Shown: one piece after another, positions 32,900 to 41,261 of the stretch
Layout of the letters: every line of letters begins with the position of its first letter
How positions within the stretch are numbered: position 1 is the first letter of the stretch
Source of the DNA: Gemmatimonadota bacterium
Lineage (GTDB): Bacteria > Gemmatimonadota > Gemmatimonadetes > Gemmatimonadales > GWC2-71-9
NCBI GenBank assembly: GCA_003221005.1
Contig: QHTZ01000082.1
Coordinates: 46,487-90,596 of the forward strand
Length of the DNA: 44,110 nt
Direction: 5' to 3'
The notes under the pieces: generated by a model
The model's input: only the letters and a program-made list of their open reading frames with translations
Database searches by the model: none
What the model was told of the DNA's origin: nothing
Position numbers and translations under genes: made by a program

Positions 32900-33354
32900 G
32901 CGCGACCCGCGACGTCCGGGGCCTCGTGCGCGCGCTGCGCGCCGCGCACCTGCACGACGCCTCGCGGGCCAAGCTGCTCCAGCTCGCCTGCGAGCGTATC
33001 CGCGCCTGGGGAGCGCCGTTCACGTCGGTATACGCCTACATGCTCGAAGGCGACGCGCTCGTGCTCGAGGCCCATGCCGGACGGGCGACCGAGCACGTTC
33101 GCATCCCCGTCGGCACCGGGGTTTGCGGCACCGCGGTCGCGACCGGGCGGGATCAAAACATCCCCGATGTCACGACGATTGAGAATTACCTGGCCTGCAA
33201 CCTCGATACGCGGTCCGAGCTGGTGGTCCTGATCAGGCGGGGTGCGACGATCCTCGGCCAGCTCGACGTGGACTCAGACGTCCCGGCCGGCTTCTCCGAT
33301 GGCGAGCACGGGGCCGTGAAGCAGGTGGCGGACGCCCTGGCGGTGTTGCTGTAG
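32896..33354 (+). CDS. GAF-domain protein, free methionine-(R)-sulfoxide reductase type
   Basis: A 152-residue single GAF domain close to fRMsr (E. coli YebR/MsrC), which reduces free methionine-R-sulfoxide using thioredoxin. The two conserved cysteines are Cys77 in GVCGTAVA and Cys101 in LACN, 24 residues apart as in YebR Cys94 and Cys118. TRSELVVLI and GQLDVDSD also match. The position of YebR Cys84, ten residues before the first Cys, is His67 here. YebR uses three cysteines, so this enzyme would work with two or may be a non-catalytic relative. Its GTG start overlaps the M28 stop, suggesting coupled translation. The convergent ABC gene ends two bases away. Confidence 0.8.
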   Translation: MSATRDVRGLVRALRAAHLHDASRAKLLQLACERIRAWGAPFTSVYAYMLEGDALVLEAHAGRATEHVRIPVGTGVCGTAVATGRDQNIPDVTTIENYLACNLDTRSELVVLIRRGATILGQLDVDSDVPAGFSDGEHGAVKQVADALAVLL

Positions 33355-33356
33355 CC

Positions 33357-34661
33357 TCACGCCCCCTCCATCAGGGTCACCCGCCCCGCCGTCGGGTCGT
33401 GATCGAGCACTTCGGCGTAGCGCCCCCATTCGATGATGGTCGCAAACAGCTGCTCCGCCGGGATGAACGGGAAATGGATCGTGAGGTCCGATACGACATC
33501 CTCGTCCTCGACCTCCGCAGGCTCGGCACCTTCCTCGAGCTCCTCCTTGAGCATCGCGAGCACCCGGGCAAACAGGGGGTGCTGCCGCAGCCGCGCGCGC
33601 GTGGCCGCCTTGCGCGCCGCGTCGTCCCCTGACATCACCTCGCGGCCCGCCGCGGTGAGCTGCACCGTCTCGCCCGGGGTGACCACCCACCCCAGCTGCT
33701 CCGCCGCCCGCGTGACAGCGGTCATGCGGTCGTAATCCACTCCCAGATCTTCCGCCAGATGGAACACCTCGCCGCGCCCGTCGGGGCGCGTCAGCAGGTG
33801 GTCGAGCAACCCCGTCACCTCCGCGACATGCACGCGCGGGAACGGCACCAGCCGCTGCGGCGCGGAGGCGGGCTGCGGCTCCGGCTCGGGGAGCAGGGTC
33901 GCCGTGAGGATCGCGTGCAGGCGCTCGACCATCTGCTCGAACTCGGGGCTCCGCTCGCGGCGTGGATACGGCAGCGGGTTCGCCAGCTCCTCGCGGATGT
34001 GCCCGGGGTTCGTCCCGAAGACGACGATCCGGCTCGCGAGGAACACCGCTTCCTCGACGCTGTGGGTGACCACGATGAGCGTGTTCACGCCCGTGGCGGG
34101 ATCGCGCCACAGGTCCACCACCTGGCTGCGTAGGTTCTCGGCCGTGAGGGGATCGAGCGCCCCGAACGGCTCGTCCATCAGCAGGATCTCGGGAGCGACG
34201 GCGAGCGCCCGCGCGAACCCCACCCGTTGCTTCATCCCCCCGGACAGCTCGCGAGGGTAGGCGTGCTCGAACCCGTCGAGCCCCACCAGGTTGATGGCGC
34301 GCGCCACCGCGTCGCGCCGCGCGGCGCCGGCCATGCCGCGGGCCTCCAGACCCATCCCCACGTTCTCCGTGACGGTGAACCACGGCAGCAGGGCGAACGA
34401 CTGAAACACCATAGCCGCGGAAGCGAGGATTCCGTCGAGCGGCTGGCCCCGATAGAACACGGCCCCTGCGGCCGGTCGCGCCAGTCCCGCGAGCAGGCGC
34501 AACAGCGTGCTCTTGCCGCACCCCGAGGGGCCGACGAGAGCCACGACTTCCTGCGTGCGCACCGCGAGACTGACGTTGCGCAACGCCTCCAGCACCTGGC
34601 CGTTCGGCTGCCGGAACCGCTGGCTCACCTGCCGGGCTTCGAGCAGGACCTGATCGATCAC
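33357..34661 (-). CDS. ABC transporter ATP-binding protein (nitrate/sulfonate/taurine type) with AAA-associated C-terminal domain
   Basis: A 434-residue ATPase for an importer. The nucleotide domain occupies about residues 1-260: Walker A GPSGCGKSTLL, Q-loop AMVFQSFALLPW, signature ELSGGMKQRVGFARALA, Walker B ILLMDEPFGALD, and H-loop VVTHSVEEAVFLA. It looks like the SsuB/TauB/NrtD group. The C-terminal part (about 290-434), starting PRVHVAEVTGLLDHLL and ending in TIHFPFIPAEQLFATIIEWGRYAEVLD, is the AAA-associated domain (PF09821 as I recall) fused to such ATPases in some bacteria. The GTG start overlaps the permease stop by four bases. Confidence 0.92.
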   Translation of the reverse strand: MIDQVLLEARQVSQRFRQPNGQVLEALRNVSLAVRTQEVVALVGPSGCGKSTLLRLLAGLARPAAGAVFYRGQPLDGILASAAMVFQSFALLPWFTVTENVGMGLEARGMAGAARRDAVARAINLVGLDGFEHAYPRELSGGMKQRVGFARALAVAPEILLMDEPFGALDPLTAENLRSQVVDLWRDPATGVNTLIVVTHSVEEAVFLASRIVVFGTNPGHIREELANPLPYPRRERSPEFEQMVERLHAILTATLLPEPEPQPASAPQRLVPFPRVHVAEVTGLLDHLLTRPDGRGEVFHLAEDLGVDYDRMTAVTRAAEQLGWVVTPGETVQLTAAGREVMSGDDAARKAATRARLRQHPLFARVLAMLKEELEEGAEPAEVEDEDVVSDLTIHFPFIPAEQLFATIIEWGRYAEVLDHDPTAGRVTLMEGA

Positions 34662-36367
34662 TGGGCCAGGGTGTAGCGCGATTGCGCGAGGCGCATCATT
34701 TGGCGCCAGACGAAGCGGTTCCATCCCACGACGATGAGACTCATGAGGGTGATGCCACCGGCCAGCAACGGGTAGTTCGCCCGCGCGGTGGCGACGCTGA
34801 TCAGACTCCCCAGCCCGGTCGTCGTCTGCAGAGTGCCGCCGGCCTCGATGTATTCGGCGACGATCGAACCGTTCCACGCACCCCCCGCCGCCGTCACCCA
34901 CCCCGTCACGAGGGCGGGGAACGCCGCGGGGACGTACAACGCGCGCCAGGTCGCGAGCGCCGGGAGGCGGAACACCGCGGTTGCGTCCTTGAGCTGCTCC
35001 GGGACCGCGGACACGGCGGAGATCACGTTGAACAGAATGTACCACTGCCCCGACAACACCATGAGAGCGACGGCCCCGATGCCGAGCCCGATCCCGACCC
35101 GCTCGAGCGACAGGATGACGATCGGAAACAGCATCGGCGCGGGAAACGACGCCACCACCTGGATCACGGGCTGGAGCGCCTGCGAGACGCGGGGCGACCG
35201 CCCGATGAGGACGCCGACGGGGAGCGCCCACGCGGTGGACAGCGCCACCGCCGCCATCACCCGCGCGAACGTGAGACCCGAAGCGCCCGCCAGGCGGCCC
35301 CAGTCGCGCGGCCCGAGCTGGCGCAGCAGCAGGACCAGATGCCACAACCCCCACCCGCCGCCCGCGAGCACCGCCACGACCAACGCCGCGACGCCCGTCC
35401 CTACCACCGCCGGATGGCCGAAAGCCACTCGCCGGTGCAGCGTGAGGACCGGTCGTGCGAACTGGAGCGGGCGCTGCAGCGGTCGCTGCAACGGGCCGGC
35501 GGCCCGCAGGGCGCTCCGATACGCCCGCCGGCGCAGCACCGCCGCCCGCCGCGGCAAGCGCGCCAGCGGCCGCCACAACAGCTGGTCCACTGCCACGATC
35601 ATCACCACCATGGCGAGGATCGCCTGGCCCATCGCCGTCACGTTGCGCTGGTCGAGTGCGACGCTCATGTAGGACCCGATGCCCGGCAGCCGGTAGTCGC
35701 GGTCACCCAGGCGGAACGCCTCGTTGACCATCAGGAAGAACCACCCTCCCGCCATCGATAGCATCCCGTTCCAGACGAGCCCCTGGGCCGCGGCCGGGAG
35801 CTCGAGCTCGCGAAACCGTCGAGCCGGGGACCACCCCGCCATCTTGGACGCGTCCCGCAACGAATCGGGCAGACTCTTGAGGGAGTTGTAAAAGGACAGC
35901 GCTAGGTTCCACGCTTGCGCCGTGAAGATCATCACGATCGCGGCCAGCTCGAGGCCCACGTTGCGGTACGGGAACAGCGCGACCAGTCCCAGCACGAGCC
36001 CCGGCAAGAATCCCAGCACCGGGATGCTCTGGAGAATGTCGAGCACCGGCAGCAGCAGCCGCTCCGCGGCGCGGGACCGCGCGGCCGCATACCCAAACAG
36101 CAACGCGAACAGAAACGACACGGAGAGCGCGAGCACGCCGCGCATCAGCGAGTACAGCGTATACTTCGGCACGGCCGCCGCCCGCAGGTCGATCTGGACA
36201 GCCTGGAGGAACGGGGCCTCGAATTCCCGGGCGAACACCACGACGGCCCCGGCCGCCCCCGCGACCAGCGCGAGGATCACGACATCGGCCGGCCCGAAGC
36301 CGCGCAGCCCGAACGGCGGCGCGAGCGCCTTGATGGCGCGTACGGGTTTCGAGAGACCCAGGTCCAT
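34658..36367 (-). CDS. ABC transporter permease with two fused permease domains
   Basis: A 569-residue inner-membrane protein with two BPD_transp_1 domains, so one chain supplies both halves of the channel. The first domain (about 30-265) has its ATPase-contact EAA-like loop at SLPDSLRDASKMAGWSPARR. The second (about 320-560) has it at AVPEQLKDATAVFRLPALAT. The linker between them (about 275-305) is basic and holds a short PLQR repeat. It belongs with the nitrate/sulfonate/taurine permeases. Substrate is unknown, and no periplasmic binding protein gene lies in the window. It is divergent from the alpha/beta hydrolase gene with 48 bases between start codons. Confidence 0.9.
   Translation of the reverse strand: MDLGLSKPVRAIKALAPPFGLRGFGPADVVILALVAGAAGAVVVFAREFEAPFLQAVQIDLRAAAVPKYTLYSLMRGVLALSVSFLFALLFGYAAARSRAAERLLLPVLDILQSIPVLGFLPGLVLGLVALFPYRNVGLELAAIVMIFTAQAWNLALSFYNSLKSLPDSLRDASKMAGWSPARRFRELELPAAAQGLVWNGMLSMAGGWFFLMVNEAFRLGDRDYRLPGIGSYMSVALDQRNVTAMGQAILAMVVMIVAVDQLLWRPLARLPRRAAVLRRRAYRSALRAAGPLQRPLQRPLQFARPVLTLHRRVAFGHPAVVGTGVAALVVAVLAGGGWGLWHLVLLLRQLGPRDWGRLAGASGLTFARVMAAVALSTAWALPVGVLIGRSPRVSQALQPVIQVVASFPAPMLFPIVILSLERVGIGLGIGAVALMVLSGQWYILFNVISAVSAVPEQLKDATAVFRLPALATWRALYVPAAFPALVTGWVTAAGGAWNGSIVAEYIEAGGTLQTTTGLGSLISVATARANYPLLAGGITLMSLIVVGWNRFVWRQMMRLAQSRYTLAQ
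35462..35497 (-). repeat. Three tandem 12-base units encoding a PLQR repeat in the double-permease linker
   Basis: On the plus strand the units are CTGGAGCGGGCG, CTGCAGCGGTCG and CTGCAACGGGCC. In the permease frame they encode repeats of Pro-Leu-Gln-Arg between the two transporter domains. The period is a multiple of three, so it may be an ordinary coding microrepeat rather than one of the palindromic arrays. Confidence 0.6.
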
Positions 36368-36415
36368 GGATCGTGTACAGTATCAGTCGCGCGAGCATCC
36401 GGGGAGCCCGCAAGT

Positions 36416-37261
36416 TTGACGCCCGAGTCGATGCTCGCCGTGAACGGCGTCCGTCTCTTTACGCGCCGTGCGGGGACGGGGCCATCGGTCGTCGTCCTGC
36501 ACGGTGGGCCGGGGGCCCACCACGACTATCTCCTCCCCCAATACGATCTGCTCGCCCGCGGTCGCACGCTGCTGTATTACGACCAGCGAGGCGGCGGGCG
36601 CTCTCCGGTGAGCCGCGAAACGCCCGTGGGGTGGCGAGAGCACGTCGCAGACCTGGACGCCCTGCGGAGTCACTGGGCGCTCGATCAACTGACCCTGCTC
36701 GCTTACTCCTGGGGCGGGCTGCTGGCCCTGTTGTATGCGCTCGAGCACCCCGACCGGGTGGCCCGGCTCGCGCTCGTCTCCAGCGCCCCCGCCACCGCCA
36801 AGTGGCGCCGGGAGTTCGAGCGCCGCCTGGCGGAGCGGATGGCCGATCCACGGATCGCGGAGGCGCGCGCGGCCCTCCAGACGTCGCCGCTCCGCACGAG
36901 CGACCCGGAACAGTACCGACGCCAGGCGTTCGCGCTCTCAGTGGCCGGGTACTTTCGCGATCCCACTGTCGCGATCCGCATGACCCCCTTTCGGGTGACC
37001 GCCCGCACCCAGCAGGCTGTATGGGACAGCCTGGGTGACTACGACCTGCGCCCGCAGCTCAAGGTTCTCCCATCCCGCATCCCGCATCTCGCATCTCGGG
37101 TGATCCAGGGCTTGTTCGACCCGATGCCGATCGAGGCGGCACGCGAGCTCGCCGCTCTGCTCCAGGCGCCGGTAATCGAGCTGCCGACGGGCCACGCGCC
37201 GCACGTCGAGGCAACGGAGAAATTCGTGCGCGCGCTCGACGGGTTCTTGCCCAAGAGCTAA
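36416..37261 (+). CDS. Alpha/beta hydrolase, prolyl aminopeptidase-like (S33)
   Basis: A 281-residue serine hydrolase. The HGGPG oxyanion motif (VVVLHGGPGAHHDYLLPQ) and YYDQRGGGRSP are signatures of proline iminopeptidases and related S33 hydrolases. The nucleophile elbow is AYSWGG. The acid is in QGLFDPMP and the His in LPTGHAPH. Release of N-terminal proline is the family activity, but many relatives are esterases. TTG 36416 has GGGGAG nine bases upstream; ATG 36431 is the alternative. Near residues 219-229 the segment PSRIPHLASR is encoded by four CATCYCG heptamers and seems to be an insert just before the VIQG strand. Confidence 0.85.
   Translation: MTPESMLAVNGVRLFTRRAGTGPSVVVLHGGPGAHHDYLLPQYDLLARGRTLLYYDQRGGGRSPVSRETPVGWREHVADLDALRSHWALDQLTLLAYSWGGLLALLYALEHPDRVARLALVSSAPATAKWRREFERRLAERMADPRIAEARAALQTSPLRTSDPEQYRRQAFALSVAGYFRDPTVAIRMTPFRVTARTQQAVWDSLGDYDLRPQLKVLPSRIPHLASRVIQGLFDPMPIEAARELAALLQAPVIELPTGHAPHVEATEKFVRALDGFLPKS
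37071..37098 (+). repeat. Four tandem heptamers (CATCCCG, CATCTCG) inside the hydrolase gene
   Basis: CATCCCG occurs at 37071 and 37078, CATCTCG at 37085 and 37092, head to tail without gaps. The run lies in frame within the alpha/beta hydrolase. It has the period of the array in the ALDH16 gene but another unit sequence, and no inverted arm is seen. Confidence 0.8.
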
Positions 37262-37275
37262 CGTTCCCTCAAGTC

Positions 37276-37953
37276 ATGGCTACCAAGACTCAACCGCGCC
37301 GCCGGACACGGGAAACCCCCGCCGCAAAGAAGGCGCGGGTCCGCAAGATCATCGCTCGCCTGGAGCAGGCGTACCCGGAGGCGACGTGCGCCCTGCAGCA
37401 CGCGGGCGCGCTCGAGCTGCTCGTCGCCACGATTCTCTCCGCCCAGTCGACGGACGCGCGCGTGAACATGGTCACGCCCGCGCTGTTCGCGAAGTATCGC
37501 AGCGCGGGGGATTACGCGGCCGCAAACCCGCAGGTGCTCGAGCAGGAGATCCACAGCACTGGGTTCTTCCGCAACAAGACCAAATCCATCATCGGAATGG
37601 CGCAGGCGCTGGTCGAGCGCCACGACGGGAAAGTGCCCGACACGATGGAGGCCCTCGTCCAGCTGCCCGGCGTCGGTCGCAAGACCGCGAACGTGGTGCT
37701 CGGCACGTGGTTCGGGAAGAACGAGGGGATCGTGGTGGACACCCACGTCCATCGTCTCACTACGCTGCTCGGCCTCACGCGGGAGACGGCGCCGGAGAAG
37801 ATCGAGCAGGACTTGATGGAGTTGGTGCCGCGCGACAAGTGGACGTGGTTCTCGCACACGCTCATCCTGCACGGGCGCCGCGTGTGCATCGCCCGGCGGC
37901 CGAAGTGCGGAGAGTGCGTGGTGAACCGGTGGTGCCCGTCTTCGAGGGTGTGA
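37276..37953 (+). CDS. nth: Endonuclease III
   Basis: A 225-residue DNA glycosylase/AP lyase for oxidised pyrimidines in base-excision repair. The helix-hairpin-helix is LPGVGRKTANVVLG, with the catalytic Lys in it. The catalytic Asp follows in VVDTHVHRL. A [4Fe-4S] cluster loop at the C terminus has the normal C-x6-C-x2-C-x5-C spacing (CIARRPKCGECVVNRWC). ILSAQSTDARVN is the conserved early motif. The first 20 residues are a basic tail (TQPRRRTRETPAAKKARVR) beyond the E. coli start. It is followed five bases later by a palindromic array. Confidence 0.95.
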   Translation: MATKTQPRRRTRETPAAKKARVRKIIARLEQAYPEATCALQHAGALELLVATILSAQSTDARVNMVTPALFAKYRSAGDYAAANPQVLEQEIHSTGFFRNKTKSIIGMAQALVERHDGKVPDTMEALVQLPGVGRKTANVVLGTWFGKNEGIVVDTHVHRLTTLLGLTRETAPEKIEQDLMELVPRDKWTWFSHTLILHGRRVCIARRPKCGECVVNRWCPSSRV

Positions 37954-37957
37954 TGAT

Positions 37958-38041
37958 GCGTTACCCGTCGCTACGTCGTTACGTTCTACGAATGGGCCTC
38001 GCGAACCTCGTACAACGTAGCGACGTAGCGACGTACAACGC
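37958..38041 (+). repeat. Palindromic array of TACGTCGC units: 34-base inverted arms, 16-base loop
   Basis: Left arm 37958-37991 and right arm 38008-38041 are inverted copies with 29 of 34 positions matching. One mismatch would be a G-U pair in RNA. Each arm consists of TACGTCGC-type octamers shortening to TACGTT and TACGA. The loop is 37992-38007. The element occupies the entire gap between nth (stop 37951-37953) and the M20 gene (ATG 38045). It could act as a transcript barrier or stabiliser, but there is no T-run. Confidence 0.9.
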
Positions 38042-38044
38042 CTT

Positions 38045-39220
38045 ATGACGACGCTCCCCCCCGTCGACCGCTCGGCGCTCATCTCCACCCGCCGCGACCT
38101 GCACCAACACCCCGAGCTGGGGTTCGAGGAAACGCGCACCGGTGCGCTCGTTGCGGACCGGCTGCGCGCCCTGGGGTACGCGGTCACGACGCAGGTGGGG
38201 CGCACGGGCGTCGTGGGGCTGCTGGACGGGGGCGGGGGCTCCGGACGCTGCGTGATGCTGCGAGCTGACATGGACGCGCTGCCGGTGGAGGAGGCGACTG
38301 ACGTCCCCTACCGCTCCCGGCAGCCGGGGAAGATGCACGCGTGCGGCCACGACGGGCACGTCGCGATCGGGCTCGAGGTGGCGCGGCGGCTCCACGCGGC
38401 CCGCCTCCCGGGAGGCGGCGTCGTCAAGCTCGCGTTCCAGCCCGCCGAGGAGATCGCGGCCGGGGCGCAGGCGATGATCGCGGCCGGCGTGCTCGAGGCG
38501 CCGCGCGTGGACGCCGCCTTCGGCATCCACCTGTGGAACGACCTCCCCGTGGGCACGATCGGCGTGATGCCGGGACCGGTGATGGCGTCGGTAGATGAGT
38601 TCGAGATCACGATCCTGGGCCGCGGCGGGCACGCGGCGGCCCCGCACCAGACCGTTGACCCGGTGCTGATCGCGGCGCACGTCGTCACCGGGCTCCAGAG
38701 TCTCATCAGCCGCCGCCGCAATCCCTTCGAGGAGGGCGTCGTGTCGGTCACGCAGCTCGCCGCCGGCCACGCCTTCAACGTGATTCCCGGCCGCGCCGAC
38801 CTGCGCGGCACCGTGCGCACGTTCGGCGGGAAGTTCTATGACGAGGCGCCGCAGCTGCTCGAAGAGACCGTCAAGGGGATCGCCGGCGCGTTCGGCGGAT
38901 CCGCCGAGGTGCGCTACCGCCGCCTGTGCAAACCCACCGTCAACGACGAGCGCATGACCCGCGTCATGGCCGACGCCGCGGCGGACATCGTCGGGAAGGG
39001 TAAAGTGGCGAGCGGCGTCCGCACGATGGGCGGGGAGGACATGTCGTTTTTCCTGGCGCAGGTGCCGGGGTGCTTCGCGTTCGTCGGCTCGGCGCCCCGC
39101 GCCGGTAAAGCGTCCCCACACCACAGCCCCACGTTCGACATCGACGAGGAGTCGCTCGTGATCGGGACGGAACTCTTGACGCGCACAGCGCTCGGCTACC
39201 TCACGATGTCCACACCCTGA
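38045..39220 (+). CDS. M20 family amidohydrolase (HipO/AmaA-like)
   Basis: A 391-residue metal-dependent amidohydrolase or carboxypeptidase that removes acyl groups from N-acyl amino acids (hippurate, N-acetyl-amino acids, indole-acyl conjugates). Motifs: RRDLHQHPELGFEE near the start, LRADMDALPVEE, KMHACGHDGHVAIGL (metal site), FQPAEEIAAGAQAMI, FGIHLWNDLPVGTIG, then the lid dimerisation domain with GRGGHAAAPHQTVDPV. The conserved Cys of HACGHDGH, a metal ligand in these enzymes, is present. No signal peptide is seen. The start is four bases after a hairpin element, with no ribosome site. The ATG of the next gene directly follows its stop. Confidence 0.92.
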   Translation: MTTLPPVDRSALISTRRDLHQHPELGFEETRTGALVADRLRALGYAVTTQVGRTGVVGLLDGGGGSGRCVMLRADMDALPVEEATDVPYRSRQPGKMHACGHDGHVAIGLEVARRLHAARLPGGGVVKLAFQPAEEIAAGAQAMIAAGVLEAPRVDAAFGIHLWNDLPVGTIGVMPGPVMASVDEFEITILGRGGHAAAPHQTVDPVLIAAHVVTGLQSLISRRRNPFEEGVVSVTQLAAGHAFNVIPGRADLRGTVRTFGGKFYDEAPQLLEETVKGIAGAFGGSAEVRYRRLCKPTVNDERMTRVMADAAADIVGKGKVASGVRTMGGEDMSFFLAQVPGCFAFVGSAPRAGKASPHHSPTFDIDEESLVIGTELLTRTALGYLTMSTP

Positions 39221-41203
39221 ATGCCCAACGCGCTCGCGTCCGAACCCTCCGCCTACCTCAAGTCCGCCGCCCATCAACCGGTCCACTGGCATCCGTGGGG
39301 CGACGCGGTGTTCCAGCAGGCCCGCGCCCAGGACAAGCCGATCCTCCTCGACATCGGCGCCGTGTGGTGCCACTGGTGCCACGTGATGGACGGCGAATCC
39401 TACGAGAGCCCGGAGGTGGCGCGGGTCCTGAACGAGGACTTCGTGTGCATCAAGGTGGATCGCGACGAGCGCCCCGACGTCGACGCCCGCTATCAGCGCG
39501 CCGTGCAGGCGCTCACCGGGCAGGGTGGCTGGCCCCTCACGGCGTTTCTCACCCCCGAAGGCGAAGTCTTCTTCGGCGGCACCTATTTCCCTCCCGAGGA
39601 CAATCCGTACGGGCGCCCCGGCTTCATATCGGTCCTGAAGCAGGTAGCCGGCATCTACCGGCAGCAACGGGACAAAGTCGCCGAGAGCGCCGCGGCGATC
39701 CGCCGGCACGTCACCGAATCGCTCGACGAGGCGCAACGCGGCGAGGTCGCCGCCGACCTGCTGGCGCAGGCGGCGGACCAGATGGCGCGGGCGTTCGACA
39801 TCCGCTTCGGCGGCTTCGGCACGGCGCCCAAGTTCCCGCATCCGGGCGCGGTGCAATTCCTGCTCGCCCGCTGGCACGACGAGGGCGCCGACTGGATGCG
39901 CGACGTGGTGGAGAAGACGCTCACCGGGATGGCGCACGGCGGCATTCACGACCACGTGGGTGGCGGCTTCCACCGCTACTCGGTGGACGAGCGCTGGATC
40001 GTACCTCACTTCGAGAAGATGGCATACGACAACGCCGCTCTGCTGCACGCCTACCTGGACGGGTACGCCGCGCTCGGCACGCCGCTCTTCAAGCAGGTGG
40101 CACAGGGGATAGTCGACTGGGTGCTCGAGGTGCTCTCGGACGTTGAGAAGGGAGCTTGTTTCACCTCGCAGGACGCCGACGTAGCACCAGGCGACGACGG
40201 CGACTATTGGACATGGACCCGCCAGGAGCTCAGACAGGCCTTGCCGGATGTGGCGTTCCGTGTCGCCCGTCGAGTGTTCGACGTCGAAGACCAGGGCGAG
40301 ATGCACCACAACCCGGAGAAAAACGTCCTGTGGTGGGCGCACGACCCCGCGGGCGACGACGAGTGGCCCATCCTGAAGGACGCGTTGCGGACGCTCAAGG
40401 TGGTGCGCGATCGCCGCCCGCGCCCCTACGTGGACACCACGCCCTATGTCAACTGGAACGCGATGCTCGCCTCGGCGTTCCTGCACGCTGGCGCGGTGCT
40501 CGACCGTCCCGAGTGCAACGCGCTGGCGCTCAAGGTGCTCGAGCGCATATGGAACGAGTCGTGGGACGAGGGAAGCGGCATGAGCCACGTCATCGGCCGC
40601 ACCGAGCCGCGCGGCATGCTCGACGATAACGTCCACGCGGCTGCGGCCTTCCTCGACGCATACGAGGCGACGGGGGAACGCACGTGGCTCACCGGCGCGA
40701 TCGCCGTCGTGCGCTACTGCGCGCGCGCCCACTGGGATGACGCGGCCGGAGGATTCTTCGACGTGGCGCGTGACCGTGGGGGAGCCGCCTACCTCGCGAC
40801 GCGGGCGCGGCCGGTGCAGGACGCTCCCACCCCGTCCGGGAACGGCGTCGCGGCGCTGGTGCTCGCACGCCTCTGGGCGCTGACGGACGATGCGGAGTGG
40901 CGGACCTTGCTCGACCGCCAGCTCCAAGCGTTCGCCGGCGCCGTGCCGCAGCTGTCGCTCCATGGCGCGACGCTAGCGCGCGCGGTGGACTGGGCGGTGC
41001 AGCCGATCACGCGAATCACGGTGTCCGGGCCTCGCGGCGACGGACCGGCGTGCGCCATGCACCTGCTTGCGCTCCAGACCTATCGGCCGCGCAAGGTCGT
41101 GGTGCGCGAGATCGCCGAGCAGCCGGCTGCGGTCGTGTGCGTCGGCACGACGTGCTCGCTCCCCGTCGCCACCGCGGCGGCGCTCGCCGACCTGCTGCGA
41201 TAG
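39221..41203 (+). CDS. Thioredoxin-domain protein of the DUF255/YyaL (SSP411) family
   Basis: A 660-residue protein. The N-terminal thioredoxin-like domain (about 1-165) contains the WCHWCHVM active-site motif with Cys50 and Cys53. The remainder is an (alpha/alpha)6 barrel like those of glycoside-processing enzymes or N-acylglucosamine epimerases: [76 protein letters not shown]. All of these are conserved in the family, found from bacteria to mammalian spermatogenesis-associated protein 20. The biochemical role is unknown. Start and previous stop are adjacent (TGAATG). Confidence 0.92.
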   Translation: MPNALASEPSAYLKSAAHQPVHWHPWGDAVFQQARAQDKPILLDIGAVWCHWCHVMDGESYESPEVARVLNEDFVCIKVDRDERPDVDARYQRAVQALTGQGGWPLTAFLTPEGEVFFGGTYFPPEDNPYGRPGFISVLKQVAGIYRQQRDKVAESAAAIRRHVTESLDEAQRGEVAADLLAQAADQMARAFDIRFGGFGTAPKFPHPGAVQFLLARWHDEGADWMRDVVEKTLTGMAHGGIHDHVGGGFHRYSVDERWIVPHFEKMAYDNAALLHAYLDGYAALGTPLFKQVAQGIVDWVLEVLSDVEKGACFTSQDADVAPGDDGDYWTWTRQELRQALPDVAFRVARRVFDVEDQGEMHHNPEKNVLWWAHDPAGDDEWPILKDALRTLKVVRDRRPRPYVDTTPYVNWNAMLASAFLHAGAVLDRPECNALALKVLERIWNESWDEGSGMSHVIGRTEPRGMLDDNVHAAAAFLDAYEATGERTWLTGAIAVVRYCARAHWDDAAGGFFDVARDRGGAAYLATRARPVQDAPTPSGNGVAALVLARLWALTDDAEWRTLLDRQLQAFAGAVPQLSLHGATLARAVDWAVQPITRITVSGPRGDGPACAMHLLALQTYRPRKVVVREIAEQPAAVVCVGTTCSLPVATAAALADLLR

Positions 41204-41219
41204 CTACATTCAACGTCCT

Positions 41220-41237
41220 CCGGCGCGGCGGCGCCGG
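41220..41237. other. Perfect 7-bp hairpin upstream of the cyclophilin gene
   Basis: CCGGCGC pairs with GCGCCGG around a GGCG loop, between the DUF255 gene and the cyclophilin start. No T-run follows, so it is not a standard terminator; it may be chance in this composition. Confidence 0.3.
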
Positions 41238-41261
41238 GCCACCCATCCACGGATACGGGGA

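Noticed and set aside
37979..40963. Very long open frame on the minus strand opposite the M20 and DUF255 genes
   Set aside because: It covers two well-recognised plus-strand genes and its translation has no family motif; long antisense frames are normal at this GC content.
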